Below are positions 9,405 through 20,679 of a stretch of DNA of 64,000 bases, piece after piece (the first letter of the stretch is position 1; each line of letters begins with the position of its first letter). Under the pieces are notes generated by a model. It saw nothing but the letters and a program-made list of their open reading frames with translations, ran no database searches and was not told the origin of the DNA. The stretch covers positions 248,001 to 312,000 of the forward strand of contig JAHYIO010000009.1 of assembly GCA_020543525.1 (NCBI GenBank). Direction: 5' to 3'. The stretch is from Coriolopsis trogii (lineage: Eukaryota; Basidiomycota; Agaricomycetes; Polyporales; Polyporaceae). The position numbers and the translations under genes are program-made.

Positions 9405-11814
9405 TCACTCGAAAATATCTGTCGCATACCGTCCCTGGATGGCTCGCTCGAAAGCCGCAGAGGCCTCCTCGTCAGAGAATCCGCGCGCCTCCTTGATGAG
9501 GTCGGTGAGGACCTTCTTGACGCCCTGGGCGACCTTCCCAGAGCCGCAAGTGAAGAACTGTGCAGGAGTAAGATCAATCGTGGGTCAAGCGAGTGTGCTG
9601 ATACGATGCATCATACGTACCCTCGCGTTCTTGTTGTCATACGCGTCCCGCACGTCTGCGCGGTCGTGCCAGATACGGCTACGGAAAATAGCAAGCACGG
9701 GCGCAGTCAGAAGTAGCCCTGAAACCAACGACCGTTCAAACATCCACTCACTCTTGCACATACTTGCACCCGAGCGACTCCTCTGGGCAGCGTGAGAACG
9801 CAGGTCGGACGTCCACGACCCCCAGCTCCTCCCACTCCTTCAAGTCCGAGTCCGAGTACAAATAGTCTTCTTTCGGCGACCGGCACCCGAAGAAGAGGAG
9901 CGAGCGCGCAACCGCCCGCCCCGCCTTCTTCTGCATCGCGCGCTCCTGCAGGAAGCCGCGCATCGGCGCCAGCCCCGTGCCCGCCGCGAACATGACCATC
10001 GGCACCGTCGGGTCCTCGGGCGGGTGGAACGCCGCGGCCGAGCCGCGCACGGCGAGCTGCACGACGTCCCCGGGGCGGAGTCCGGCGAGGAACGTGGACG
10101 CGACGCCGAGGAACGGCTCTGTCTTGCCGGAGAGCGCGGGCACCTCGACGGCGCTGACCGTCAGCGACGGCCGCGAGGGGTCGTGGAGCGGGGAGGACGA
10201 GATCGAGTACTGGCGGACGCGCATGGAGGGGAGCATGTCGAGGTAGGCGGGGAAGGGGAGCTGGATGTCGGGATATGCTTCGAGGATGTCGAGGATGCTC
10301 ACGCGTTTAGCGAGCACCTTCTCCGAGTACGCTGACAGAAGGTCCGCAGGGCCGCTTTAGTCGATTCGGACGACTCTACAGAGGCGAGAATGCGTAGATC
10401 CCGTGTGGTGGCTGGCTGGGACAGCTCGACATAGCCGGAAAGTAGTGAGCCAATACCGACGGGCTTGTCGACTGGAAGCGAAGTTGGTCCCGAAGACTCC
10501 AAGACGATCTACAACATGACTCTCAACATACATCCTGTGGGCAGGCGAGAGCAAAATAAGCCTACCTGCTGCTCTGGAGAGAGCCCAAATCGCGCCGTGA
10601 CCCTGTGCACATCTCGCTGCGGATTCGTCGGAAGACTTCAGGCACGTCAATACCACGCCCATCGTCCGCATATATGCACCAAATGGACTTACATCGCCAA
10701 GTAGTCACCAGCACGGTACGTCATATGCTCAGGCAGCTGGAACTCTGTGCAGTCTGTCAACACCCGCTGCCTCATGAATACCGTTCGCGACTCACCGATA
10801 TGCCTCTTGGCCGGGGCATTGGGCGACGACAGCAGGCGGTTCTCCACCACCTTCCCAAGGTCCGCGTCGGCCTGACGAAGTGCGGACGCCCTCGACTTTC
10901 CGTCGTCCACGGTCTTCATAGTCACCGCGCTAATCGCCGCGGGTTTCTCGGACATCTCGATGCCATATTCCTCAGTACCCCAAACTTGTCAGGAGCCAGA
11001 ACCCAAGCACCCAAAACGTGACGACACATACCGCAGCCAACGTCTTCCACAGATTCTCCTCCCATGCGTCGAACACCTCAAAGAATTCTGCGGCCTGCGC
11101 ATCGCCTATCCCGCGCTGAAGCAGCCGCTTGCCGCCGCGTTCCTCGAGGATCGCGTCGATCGTCTTCGGGATGCGCTGGAAGGTGCGCACCCAGTCCGTG
11201 TTCCCACACCCAAACACGGCATACTTCACGTTCTCAAACTCGCTCCCCTTCAAGCTCTGGATCCAGTCGAAAAAGTGTGCGGCGTTGTCCGCCGGCTCGC
11301 CTAGAGGATGCAGAGAGAAGTAGTGAGCAATGGACGTTCAGCACGGCGGTGGGTGATGCAGTGACGGACCTTCGAACGAGGCGGTGACGACGACGAGGGG
11401 GCCATCCGTGGGCACATGCTCGGTGATGGAGTCGAGCGTGCCCAAGGTCGCCTTGAAGCCTGCACATAAAATAGTTTGTTGGTTGCTCAACGCTCACGGT
11501 GAGACCTCGACAAGTCGAGCACATACCATGACCGGCAGCACCGCTCGCGATGCGCTGAGCAAAAGTCTGCGACGTGCCTGTGTTCGAGCCATACGCCACA
11601 TACAGCTTATGCTTCAGCTCGACCGTGGGCACCGCCGCTGCCGCATCCGCCTCTGCAGGCGCCTTCGAGACCTGGGGCATTCTCACGAGGGGCGACGTCG
11701 GGTTGACCGCGATCGGGCCCATCGAGCGGTTCCGCGGGAGAGCGTGCACGTAGAACCCCTTCGGCTTGAGCGTGAGCGTCTGCTTGAGCTCGAGCGTGTA
11801 CGAAGGGTCGTGCA
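9405..11814 (-). pseudogene. CYP505-type self-sufficient P450-reductase, 5'-truncated
   Basis: CYP505 enzymes fuse a fatty-acid-hydroxylating P450 to an NADPH reductase. Here only the last ~28 residues of the P450 domain survive (DPSYTLELKQTLTLKPKGFYVHA), then the whole reductase. Exons: 11527-11814, 11370-11459, 11032-11300, 10693-10970, 10566-10635, 9752-10508, 9621-9678, 9405-9557. Flavodoxin motifs: YGSNTGTSQTFA, TASFEG, FGCGNTDW. FAD site: MRVRQYSIS. NADPH site: GTGLAPMRGF and FFGCRSPKEDYLY. C-terminus: FFTCGSGKVAQGVKK. Exon 9752-10508 holds a one-base loss near 10,351: KAAL and DLLSAYSEK lie in different frames, and the exon is one base short of the required phase. There is no heme domain, start codon or promoter. 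The left breakpoint coincides with an inverted copy of the glycosyltransferase gene, so this locus is dead. Confidence 0.85.
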
Positions 11815-12553
11815 GAACGTACCTCCTCCGTATGGGCCTCGCTAATAATCTCGACTTCCATCCACACACCATCACGAACTACCTACGAGCGGGCAATCTG
11901 GATGGGCTCCTCTACCGTGTCCCGGACGCCGTATTCGACCCCGCGTGGGTCACCACAGTCCCCTCAAGGAAATACCTTCTCTGGGACGAGAAGTTCCACC
12001 AGGACCGTCCCGCAGTGCCGTTCTTTACAGAGTAAGCTCGACGTTCCAGCCGCTATCATATGTGTCTCCTGTGTTGATGTGAAAACGCGGTCGCAGCTTT
12101 GACCAGTTCTTTAACACGCCTTCGCAAATGAGCGGCGCGCCCAGCGTCGTCGGCTTCGACGGATTCTTCCGCGGGGCATTCCTCTATCACTACCACAATG
12201 AATGGTAAGCACCCGGCCTCTCACTGCCGCCGCTGTCGTGTGTGTACGTTGCTTATGCTACTACGTCTCCGCAGGTGGAAGCCGTTCGACAAGGCTATGA
12301 ACTGGCCAGACCTTGGCCCGAAGTTTGCAGATGCTGAAAGGATGGGTCGGGCCGCCGCAGAAAATAGGACGGGCACGTACCCTGTCGGTCTTGTGGAAGA
12401 CGATGAGCGAGACTTGGGTTGGGCGACAGTTCTCAAGCGTACCTTCGAGGCTTACATCCGAGGAGAGCGACCAAACATGTACGGAGAGTGGATCCGGTGG
12501 TAGGCCCCGTATGCTACGGAACTTGAATTCGAGCTCAATATGCTGTGTATTGT
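11815..12553 (+). pseudogene. 5'-truncated duplicate of the GT32-like glycosyltransferase
   Basis: This segment is an inverted, nearly identical copy of 54,700-55,444. It keeps the last three exons of that gene: the piece starting YLLRMGLANNLDFHP, the FDQFFNTPSQ exon, and the final exon ending MYGEWIRW and TAG at 12,501-12,503. Both introns are also copied, one differing by a TAC trinucleotide. Only a few substitutions are visible (Phe to Leu in NNxDFHP, Thr to Ala in DRPxVPF, and Gln to Arg and Asp to Gly near the end). The frame is intact, but about 525 N-terminal residues, the DXD active site and the promoter are missing. Likely non-functional and young. Confidence 0.9.
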
Positions 12554-13626
12554 GCTATTGGTGCTCTGGGATTAGAGTGGCTGGACCCAAATAGTAGCGC
12601 TTCGCTGGGCCAGCTGTCCTTACATTCGAGTAGTGGTCTGGCCAATGAGAATGCCCTTAAAGTCACTGGCAACATCGGTGCAGTCACCGTGTACAGATTA
12701 TTTGATAGTGACGCCGTGACTCTTTGAATCCTTCCTACAATGCAGCTGCCCAATTCGTCGTTTCGTGACATGAAGACACATCGCACAAAGAACAGATCTC
12801 CATATAAGCAATGCAGTAGTGTTTCATCCGACGCTTCTCTTGAGTACTGGTAGACAGTGCAATCGAAGACTTGAACGCCAACCGTGACACATACCAACCA
12901 TATGCACACGACAAAACATGTATTGAGCGTTACTACTTTATACAATGCATCTCTCTCTACATATTGCCTGCAAACCAACTGAGTCAGTGATGCAGTTCCG
13001 ACCGTCGACACGTCCATGAAAGAGTCAGATAAGCCGGTGTTTTCATATTTCCTCCCACAGGGATCCCATCCTACCCGGCCCATGGACATCAAGACGACGA
13101 TCATGGACACGACCTGCAGCCCGCATAACGGGTCACAAGCGGGAGGAACGGAATATATGAGGGGACGTTCAACGAATGGATGAACTTGTTGTCGTCCTGG
13201 ACGCATCCAATGGGAAAATTCTTACTCACCCACTCAACCATCCGGGAATGCGAAGTGTTGCTTTTTGTGTCTTCTGTGAAAGGTAGTGTATCAACCCTGG
13301 GGAGAAGGCCAAGTCAGCACGATATCGCGAAGAATATGAACAAAGTTGAAGATCAGGATTGAGAGTTTTGGTATGAAGTTGTCCACCAGGAGGTTGCCCT
13401 CTCTTTCGGAAGCAGAACTGATTGAAAGGCTCATCATATAGAGACATAGGAATATGTCCCCGACGAGTGCAGATCGAAGACTTACCAGTTGACCAGCAGC
13501 CAGGAGGAGAAGCCTCATGCATGTTGAGAGCAAGCACAGAGAACGATCAATCTAGCGCTCGTATATGCCAGCAACTGTACAGCTATGGAACTCCGCTCGA
13601 CTCAGCACACTGTTTTCTGATCGGAG
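12554..13626. other. Gene-poor stretch right of the duplication
   Basis: Similarity to the glycosyltransferase locus stops at about 12,553. A 223-codon minus-strand ORF (12,535-13,206) has no recognisable domain, is Cys/Val-rich and begins inside the duplicated segment; I treat it as chance. A GT-AG-bounded pair of short minus-strand ORFs near 13,290-13,530 begins with a hydrophobic MRLLLLAAGQL, but no full protein can be built. Nothing else seen. Confidence 0.35.
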
Positions 13627-14101
13627 ATGAAATCGGGCTCCTTGCGTCGACCGCGTCAACTCGAGCTGTATTTTATCCACGATGCCCCAGCGGAAGATGC
13701 GTCCAACACTCCAAGGCCACGCAAGATCGTAAGATTTGCTGTTGAACTGAGGTGAGCGTCACAGATCAGCTACATGATTGCGATGAAGATAGTTTTCCAT
13801 AAACACTTCGAGTTGGCGAACTGAACATGAGCCTTACTCACAAACATGCATCACCAACGGAGCTTTCATACTTTTCGCATGGTCATCACGTAGCATGAAC
13901 TGACTCTCATTCTATAGGTTCCGTCTCGTCATCAAGCGCATTTATGATATGCCCAGAGTTTTTCCCGGTCGGGACGACGATGGTGGGCACATGCAGGTGA
14001 GCATCTCGACCATTCTCATACTTTTTCCTTCTTTCATCGTCTGTGACGAATAAATTACATTTCATGACAAGCATATGTCCGAAACGTACATGTTGGACAA
14101 C
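13627..14101 (+). CDS. Possible small hypothetical gene, 5' exons
   Basis: Three short pieces bounded by good GT-AG sites splice with consistent phase: 13627-13751 (starts MKSGSLRRPRQLELYF), 13918-13996 (FRLVIKRIYDMPRVFPGRDD) and 14072-14101. The spliced text is basic and hydrophilic with no motif I recognise. The 3' end is uncertain: exon choices after 14,101 give either a stop at about 14,180 or a longer exon ending near 14,369, which would lie 160 bp before the LCB3 start. It could also be spliced 5' leader of the next gene. Support is only splice-site and phase consistency. Confidence 0.3.
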
Positions 14102-14525
14102 GTATGTTCTCTGAGACTTCTCTTTATTGCGTATGCATCTTGCTCAGCCGAACCACTTGCTCATCTTCCATTTTCTTTCATAGACTGGGCAGTTTCCTCG
14201 AGGAGTGATCGTAGGCATAGCTACATACCCTGTATACATACCACATACATTGCGAATGCATATGCGACTTCTCATCGCCCAAATCACGCGGAGCATACGC
14301 ACACATGTGCAGTCGCCTGCAGCGTCAAGCGATTGCCGGGAGCATACAGACGCCAAGAAGGCCCAGTAGATGATCGTCAACGCCTTCAACTCCCACTCAT
14401 CTCTTGCCCACCACCACCTACTCCTAGTGCCCGTACAGACCACTCTCTTCCTTGCCCTCCTCTATGCACGCTGTTTGACATCTTTAGACGACCTGGGAAA
14501 CACCCGAATTTATTTGACGCCCGAA

Positions 14526-16958
14526 ATGACCAACAACCCAACTATCGCTTCTCCGACTGCACAGAGGCCGCAGGAACCCCCGCTCTCCACGTTCCTCGTA
14601 CAGAACAGCACTCAGCATACGCAGGGATATTCGGAGGCATCACTCAACTCATCATTCGACGACGAGTCCCGAGCGTCTACCCCGGATTCGGCTGCACCGC
14701 TCCAGGTCAACTTCAGGAAGGCGGACGTCGACCGGAACTGGAATGAGAAAGCTGGAAATGCGGTCGCTGCGAGAGACGCTATCAACTTGGACGAGGATAC
14801 ATTGCTCCTTGTGGGGGCGGCGGGGAGGCAGCCGGAAGAGGTCTACACCCGAACACTGAGCTGGTGGAGGGCGAGCATCCGTCGTGCTATACTGCGGAAT
14901 GTGGAATGGGAGTCGAAGGTGCTTGCGGCGATGCAGGTGAGCTGGGAATGTAGCTATGAACGCGTCCTCCACTGTACCCACATCGCTGTGGCGAAGACTG
15001 CTCGCATAGTGCATGGAGACCGAGATACTGACATTTGCGTGATAGGCCCGAGTACGCCATCCTTTCCTGGATGCGTACTTCGTGTATACTTCCTCGCTCG
15101 GCACGCACACGTTCTTCATGGTCATGCTGCCGATATTCTTCTTCTTTGGAGCACCACAGTTTGGAAGAGGGTAAGCTTCGAGCTCTCTCAGATTTTGATG
15201 TAGCCGTGCTTCTATCCAAGCATCCGCTCATCTACCACCCTACTTTCCGTATACTAATCGGTATCACAGGTTACTGTTGGTGCTCGCGGTCGGTGTCTAT
15301 GTATCCTCCTTCATCAAGGACCTATGCTGCTCGCCGCGTCCGTTCGCTCCCCCAGTGACACGCCTCAGTGAGTGACATTTTTGTGCATCAACGTTGCTTC
15401 CCTACTCACAATGACTCCCGTAGCCATTGGCAGTCATCATCTTGAATATGGATTCCCTTCGACGCACTCCACGAACAGCGTGTCTATCGCTCTATTCTTC
15501 TTCGACCTCCTGCAGCGCGCATATACCCCTGTCTCTCCCGTAGTGGAACCTGCCGTCGACGCAATGTCACGTATGAACGAGACGGGGAGCTCACCTTCCC
15601 CGGATGCCATCGTCGAAGCGGGCACCTACACTTCTCAGACGACCTACGTGCTCGCCGTCGGTCTCCTGCTGTTCTACGTGTTTTCAATCGTGGGTGGCCG
15701 TCTCTACACTGCGATGCACTCCTTCACAGACTGTGCGTTTGGCATGGCGCTCGGTGCCGGCATTTGGGGCTTGCACGTCCTGTGCGGCGAATATGTTGAC
15801 GCCTGGGTACGCCATAACGGCTTGATTGGTACGTCGTGACGAAGCTACTCGGCCCGTTCTGGTGCTTATGATCTCCTCAGTTCCTGCGTTTATCGTCCCT
15901 CTCTGCCTCTACCTTGTACACAGACACCCTCAGCCGGTGGACGATTGCCCGTGCTTTGAGGATGCTATTGCATTCGTGTCAGTTGTCTTGGGCGAATTCC
16001 TGGCGCGGTGGTTCATGGCGCATAACGGGTACGACGAGGAGTTCTTCACACGCCCCATGCCGGGCAGCTCGTGGTCGACTTGGTCGGATATCGGGACGTG
16101 GTGGTCGACCGCAGCAATCAAGATGATCATTGGTGCGTATGCTCGCCGTGCGCGCACTGTGGTCGAATAACTGACTTGTACGCGGCATGTGGCACGCACA
16201 GGCATCCTAACAATCTTCGTCTGGCGTATTGTCGCAAAATCGTTCTGTCACTTTGTCCTTCCGCCCACGTTCCGGTTCCTTTCGCATCTGTTCACGCTTC
16301 CTCACCGCCGATTCTACACGCCCGCAACCGACTACACGTCCGTTCCTCCCGAGAAGGGTCTGCGGCCCATTCCTTCCGTCATTGACCTCCCAGGGATGGT
16401 CGAGTATGAGGTCGATGGGGTCGGTGTCGCCAGCTCTGCACGCAAGAACGGGGCATATGGTGCGATCAAGCAGCGCTCAGCGGGACGTGCCCGGCAGGAG
16501 GTCTCCGAGTCTGCGAAGGCCGATACGAAGGAGGATAGAGACGTACGATGGAGCGGCAAGAGTGGGCGCGATGTGAAGCATTATGATGCCGACGGTGCGT
16601 TATCATTCTGTTCCACCTACACTCCTTTCGAGCGGGCGCGGTGGCTTTCCGATCTTGAGTTTGAGAGAAGCCGGAGGCATCTGATCGTTTTCAGGGCTGT
16701 GCGACACCCCGGAAAGAGTGTGGGGTTGATGCGCAGCCTTGCGGACGCAGTTGTTCGGAATCTACCAAGCTTGCCTGGCTTCGCTTCCACAGCCTTTTCC
16801 TCGCGTCTTGTTTTGCTGTTGTCGTGGCAGAAACTAACCAGTACACTGCGCCCACAGTCCTGACGAAGGTGTTTGTGTACTGTGGAATTGGCATCATGGC
16901 GACGGGCGTTATCCCTGTGATGTTTGAGGTACTGGGATGGGGAGTCAAAACGAGCTGA
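14526..16958 (+). CDS. LCB3: Sphingoid-base-1-phosphate phosphatase (PAP2 family)
   Basis: Removes phosphate from dihydrosphingosine- or phytosphingosine-1-phosphate in the ER membrane, controlling sphingolipid recycling. Exons 14526-14936, 15046-15170, 15270-15367, 15424-15828, 15881-16132, 16202-16594, 16858-16958 give 594 residues. The three PAP2 phosphatase motifs are complete: KDLCCSPRP (exon 3), PSTHS (15,456-15,470) and GGRLYTAMHSFTD. Several hydrophobic segments (FFMVMLPIFFFF, LLLVLAVGVYVSSF, YVLAVGLLLFYVFS, FIVPLCLYLV, MATGVIPVMFEVLGW) fit a multi-pass membrane protein. The last intron (16,595-16,857) is 263 nt against ~50-100 for the others, and could hide an optional exon. A longer in-frame ORF upstream of 14,526 lacks support. 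Family assignment is firm. Confidence 0.9.
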
Positions 16959-17496
16959 ATGCGCCAGACAATCTCCTAGCGCTAGAAACGTACATAGACT
17001 CTTCTCCTTGCGTCTTCTCTGGGCTGCAGCAGTCGGATTCCAAGTAGCGTACCGTGTATGAGCTTGTTTTAATATACCCTGTATCGATGAGGAGGCTGCG
17101 GACACGTCTCCGGGACGCTGCGGGTGCGATGCATCATCGTCGACGTCGACTCCGCCCGACATGGGTAGCTTTGGAGATGGTGCCGAACATGCGTACGCAA
17201 GCCCTTGACTCAGGACGCCGAAACCGAGGTTGCTGGGGTTAGGTCTGCCTAGGTATTTGTTGAGCAAAAGTAGGTTTTTAAAACCCAGATGTAAAGCGGG
17301 CTTACTCTGCGATAAGGGGAGAATAAGCAGAATTGAACTCAGCGCCGGGGATATTGGGCCGCTTGCCCTGGGAGTTCTGGATTGTTCGTCCAGGGCAAGT
17401 ATTATGTAAGCGGGGGCGTCGAGGGGATCCAGGAGTGTGTTTGAAAAGACTCTCTCTACTATCCATCCATTCCACCGCAGTGTCTATCTCGCCGCC
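16959..17496. other. Intergenic, 3' flank of LCB3 and promoter of the bZIP gene
   Basis: Both neighbours are on the plus strand. A CT-rich stretch with a CAG (about 17,478-17,480) just before the bZIP start could be an initiator or a 5'-UTR splice acceptor. No other element recognised. Confidence 0.35.
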
Positions 17497-19592
17497 ATGC
17501 TCGTCGACAATCCCATCCAACACAACTTCACGTCCTACAACCCCTCGTTTGAGGAGTTCTTCAACATGGACCTCTTCGCAGGTTCATCCAATCCCACCGC
17601 AGGTTCGAGTGGCTCCTCCCCCCGCTCGTCTCCTTCCAACTCTTTCACCGGTCTCCCGCCTACGCCCCCAGAACCATTCTCAATCAACGACATCTCCCTC
17701 TCCCCCAGCCCCTTCTTCTCTCTCGCTCAGGACGACGACCAGTCCAAGAGCAACAGCTTCGTTCCTCCCGCCACCACTGCCGCTGGATACGACTTCCTCA
17801 CGTCGTACACCCAGATGCAGATGAGCAGCCCCGACTCGTCGGGCTCAGGCTCTGGTGGGACTTCTTCGTCTGCGGGTGACTCGCCAGGGAGCATAGACCC
17901 CCAACTCATGCATACGCCCGCAGCGTCGAAGGCCGCGAGCGAGTTTGGTGAGGAGGAGGAGGGCGAAGACGATGATTATCTGCACGATATGGAAGACCTC
18001 CAGTCGATTCCTGAGGACCACGTCCTCCCTACCATGAAGGTGGGTGGGAAGGGCAAGGCGAACAGGAAGGGCACCGTCCGCGACGGTGGTATCATCAAGC
18101 GGTCAGCTGGTCCGGACAAGAAGGAGAACAAACAGCCGTCGGGCATGCTGTCGACGACATCGGTCGACCCCGACGACTGGCGGCCGACACCCGAGGAGTA
18201 CAAGAAAATGTCATCCAAAGAGAAACGGCAGCTCCGTAACAAGATTAGCGCGCGCAACTTCCGCGTCCGGCGAAAGGGTATGTGCTCCCTTCTGCTCTTT
18301 CACTGTCTTGTTGGCGCAGTGATGCTGACCTCGTGTCCGTGCAGAATACATCACCACCCTCGAGGGCGATATCGCTGATCGTGACAGGCTCATCGATGCC
18401 ATCCGCACCGAACTTGGCAGCATGAAGAGTGAGAACGTGGCCCTGCGCCAGGAGATCGACGCGCTCAAGAAGGCGCTTCTTGACGGTCGCGGCCGCTCTG
18501 ACACACCCATCCTCCCACCCCCTGGTCCACTGCCTGCCGTTTCCGCTGCAGCTCGTGCTTCTGCTTCTTCTCCTTCACCGTCCGCCAACGCTCCCAGCAG
18601 TCCTCTTCCCACTCCGAACACGCAGAAGGACCTCCCCACGTCTCCGCGTCTCTCCTCGCGCGCATTCTGGGGTGGTTCCCATATGGGTGGGTTCGGGAGC
18701 ATCACTCCCGTCCACACCACCTTGGTCCCCGAATGGGGCAGTGTCCTCAGCGGCAAGGGGGCCTCTGGTCGCAAGAGCCCTGCCCTCCAGGAGAACATCA
18801 ACCCCAGCCTCAACGGATCTGCCGCAGCTCTTGCGTCGCTCCTCAGTGGCCGCAACGAGGAGAAGCCAAAGGAGACTCAAGTCAACATGAATGGCTTCGA
18901 CATGTTCGCGGACTCGAATATCTTCACGCTCAAGTCCATGGACGCGTATGTATTCCCATGAACCGGCGCTTGTGCTATCACTCGTTGCTAACAGTCATCT
19001 TAGCTACCGTATGCATCTTTGGGGCAAGATGGCTCAGCAACAGGCTGCACAGCGTCAAAGCCAGAGTCAAAGCCAAAGCCAGCACGCTGCTCCCGCGCCC
19101 AGTGGCCTTGCCGGCAACGTCCGTCCTCATTACTTCAACAAGAGCGCGACCCTCTCCGCGTTGCTCTCTGGAAAGGCGGCCACCAACCCCTATCCGACTC
19201 CCCCCAGCTCTCCTCCGCTTGGTCATGCTTCCGTCAACTCTCACAAGGCAACGGACGTGCCGTCTGCACAGCACGCAATGCTCGCATCGATGGCGTCGCA
19301 GACGTTGTTCAGCAAGCTCGGCAGTGCATTCTGGGACGCGTTCGCTCGGCCGTCTGGTGGCCTGCCCAATGGCCACGGCAAGCAGGAGTGGGACGCGGAC
19401 AAGGTCCGCCGTGTTATGGAGGGCACCGCCGTCGTTCGTGTCGTCGACGTCGAGCCTCAGCCGCAGGTTGCATCGCGCGCGGTCAGCAACACCGCGGCGC
19501 AGAAGCAGGAGGACAAGAAGGACTGCATGAAGTGTGGCAGCGTCACGGATTTGCTCGCGGAGAGTATGGCGACCTTGAACATCAGGAAATAG
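17497..19592 (+). CDS. bZIP transcription factor
   Basis: Exons 17497-18277, 18345-18945, 19004-19592 give 656 residues. The basic region is RQLRNKISARNFRVRRK, with the diagnostic Asn-x7-Arg spacing. The leucine zipper follows across the first intron (YITTLEGDIADRDRLI...LRQEIDALKKALL), so the intron cuts between DNA-binding and dimerisation parts. The N-terminal half is acidic and Ser/Pro-rich (a likely activation domain, with a run of Asp/Glu before the basic region). The C-terminal half is Ser/Pro/Gln-rich and carries a conserved-looking MHLWGKMAQQQAAQ start to exon 3 and a CMKCGS near the end. The start has a strong context (GCCGCCATGC). Target genes cannot be inferred from sequence. Confidence 0.85.
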
Positions 19593-20679
19593 ACGCGCTC
19601 GCATGGTGTTGTCACCATGACTGTTACTGGTCGCTGTATCCTTGGCACAATGTCGGCAGCGACGACACAGCGTCGCCTGGAAAGGCCTACACACGGAGAG
19701 AAGACTCGAAAGCCCGGCGTCCTATGCCGGAATAGTCAAAGACGAAGAAGCCTCTTGTTCACATCTGTCGCCCGCGTCTTGCGGAGCCAATGCACTCTCC
19801 TTGCTCATAGTTTCCTTCGAATTCTTCTTTCACTACTGTCCCTTTTAATTAATTCTCGTAGTCGTAGTATCCTTCTTTCCGTCCCACCTCGAACCCCGAC
19901 CTCCCCCGCTTTCGCTAAGTCACACCCCCACTCAACGTGTCTCCCTGCCTCTTTCCCCTGCCCAACTTTCAGCCCGTCCTCTGCCTCTCCCTTCGTTTCC
20001 AATCCTCCCATATGCATAAAGCTCTACCCGATAGTCTGTGGCCCGTTTAGCGTCAGAGTCTGGAGCGTGTGGAACGTGTTTTTCCTGCCTGTACATGTCG
20101 CTTTCGCACTCTGGGACGCTGTTCGTGGTCATGTGTTGTACATAGTGTTCGCCGTCCCGTCTCCTGCCCCCCTCGTCGTGTTTCTCCGGAATGTCGAATA
20201 GTTGAATCTGTATGAATAGCTTGCTCTGTCATTGAATCATAGAATGTTTTGATCTTTATCAGCAACAGGGGACGCGTCATGGAAGTGCTGTTGAGAGTGA
20301 GTACGCGTGACGTCACGCGATTTAGCCACCCGTTGTTCTGTTAAGGATGCCAAGGTCTCTGGGATGCATGTAGGCAACATCAGTGTCCAAGCTATGTCTA
20401 TACGCTGTGGAAGTGAATGTACAATATACGCGGAGGTGGACTGGAATGGCATCCTGGGCCCTCATACGGCGCGTTGCGCGAGTGTGACGACACGCGGCTT
20501 TGTACTTGAGCGTGACAAAGCCCAGTGACGCAGCGCAAAGTTGCCCGCTCTCCTCTCTTACCTCCTTGTCTCATCTCTCCCCTGTGACTCTTGCCTACAA
20601 TTTAACCACACAAATATCTGCCGTTAGAGTCTCAGACGGTACCGTCATCGAACAGCTGTAGACGATCTGTGGATCGTGT
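19593..20679. other. Intergenic between bZIP and ATG14
   Basis: Long pyrimidine-rich 3' flank (about 19,830-20,000). From 20,540 to 20,640 there is another CT-rich stretch, typical of fungal promoters, just upstream of the ATG14 start. ORFs here are low-complexity and I do not call them. Confidence 0.35.

Noticed and set aside
10500..10566. In-frame TAG in the CYP505 reductase read as a nonsense mutation
   Set aside because: A 57-nt GT-AG intron (10,509-10,565) removes it and restores EQQIVLESSGPTSLP in phase.
12535..13206. 223-codon minus-strand ORF
   Set aside because: No domain or family pattern, and it begins inside the duplicated 3' flank; likely chance.
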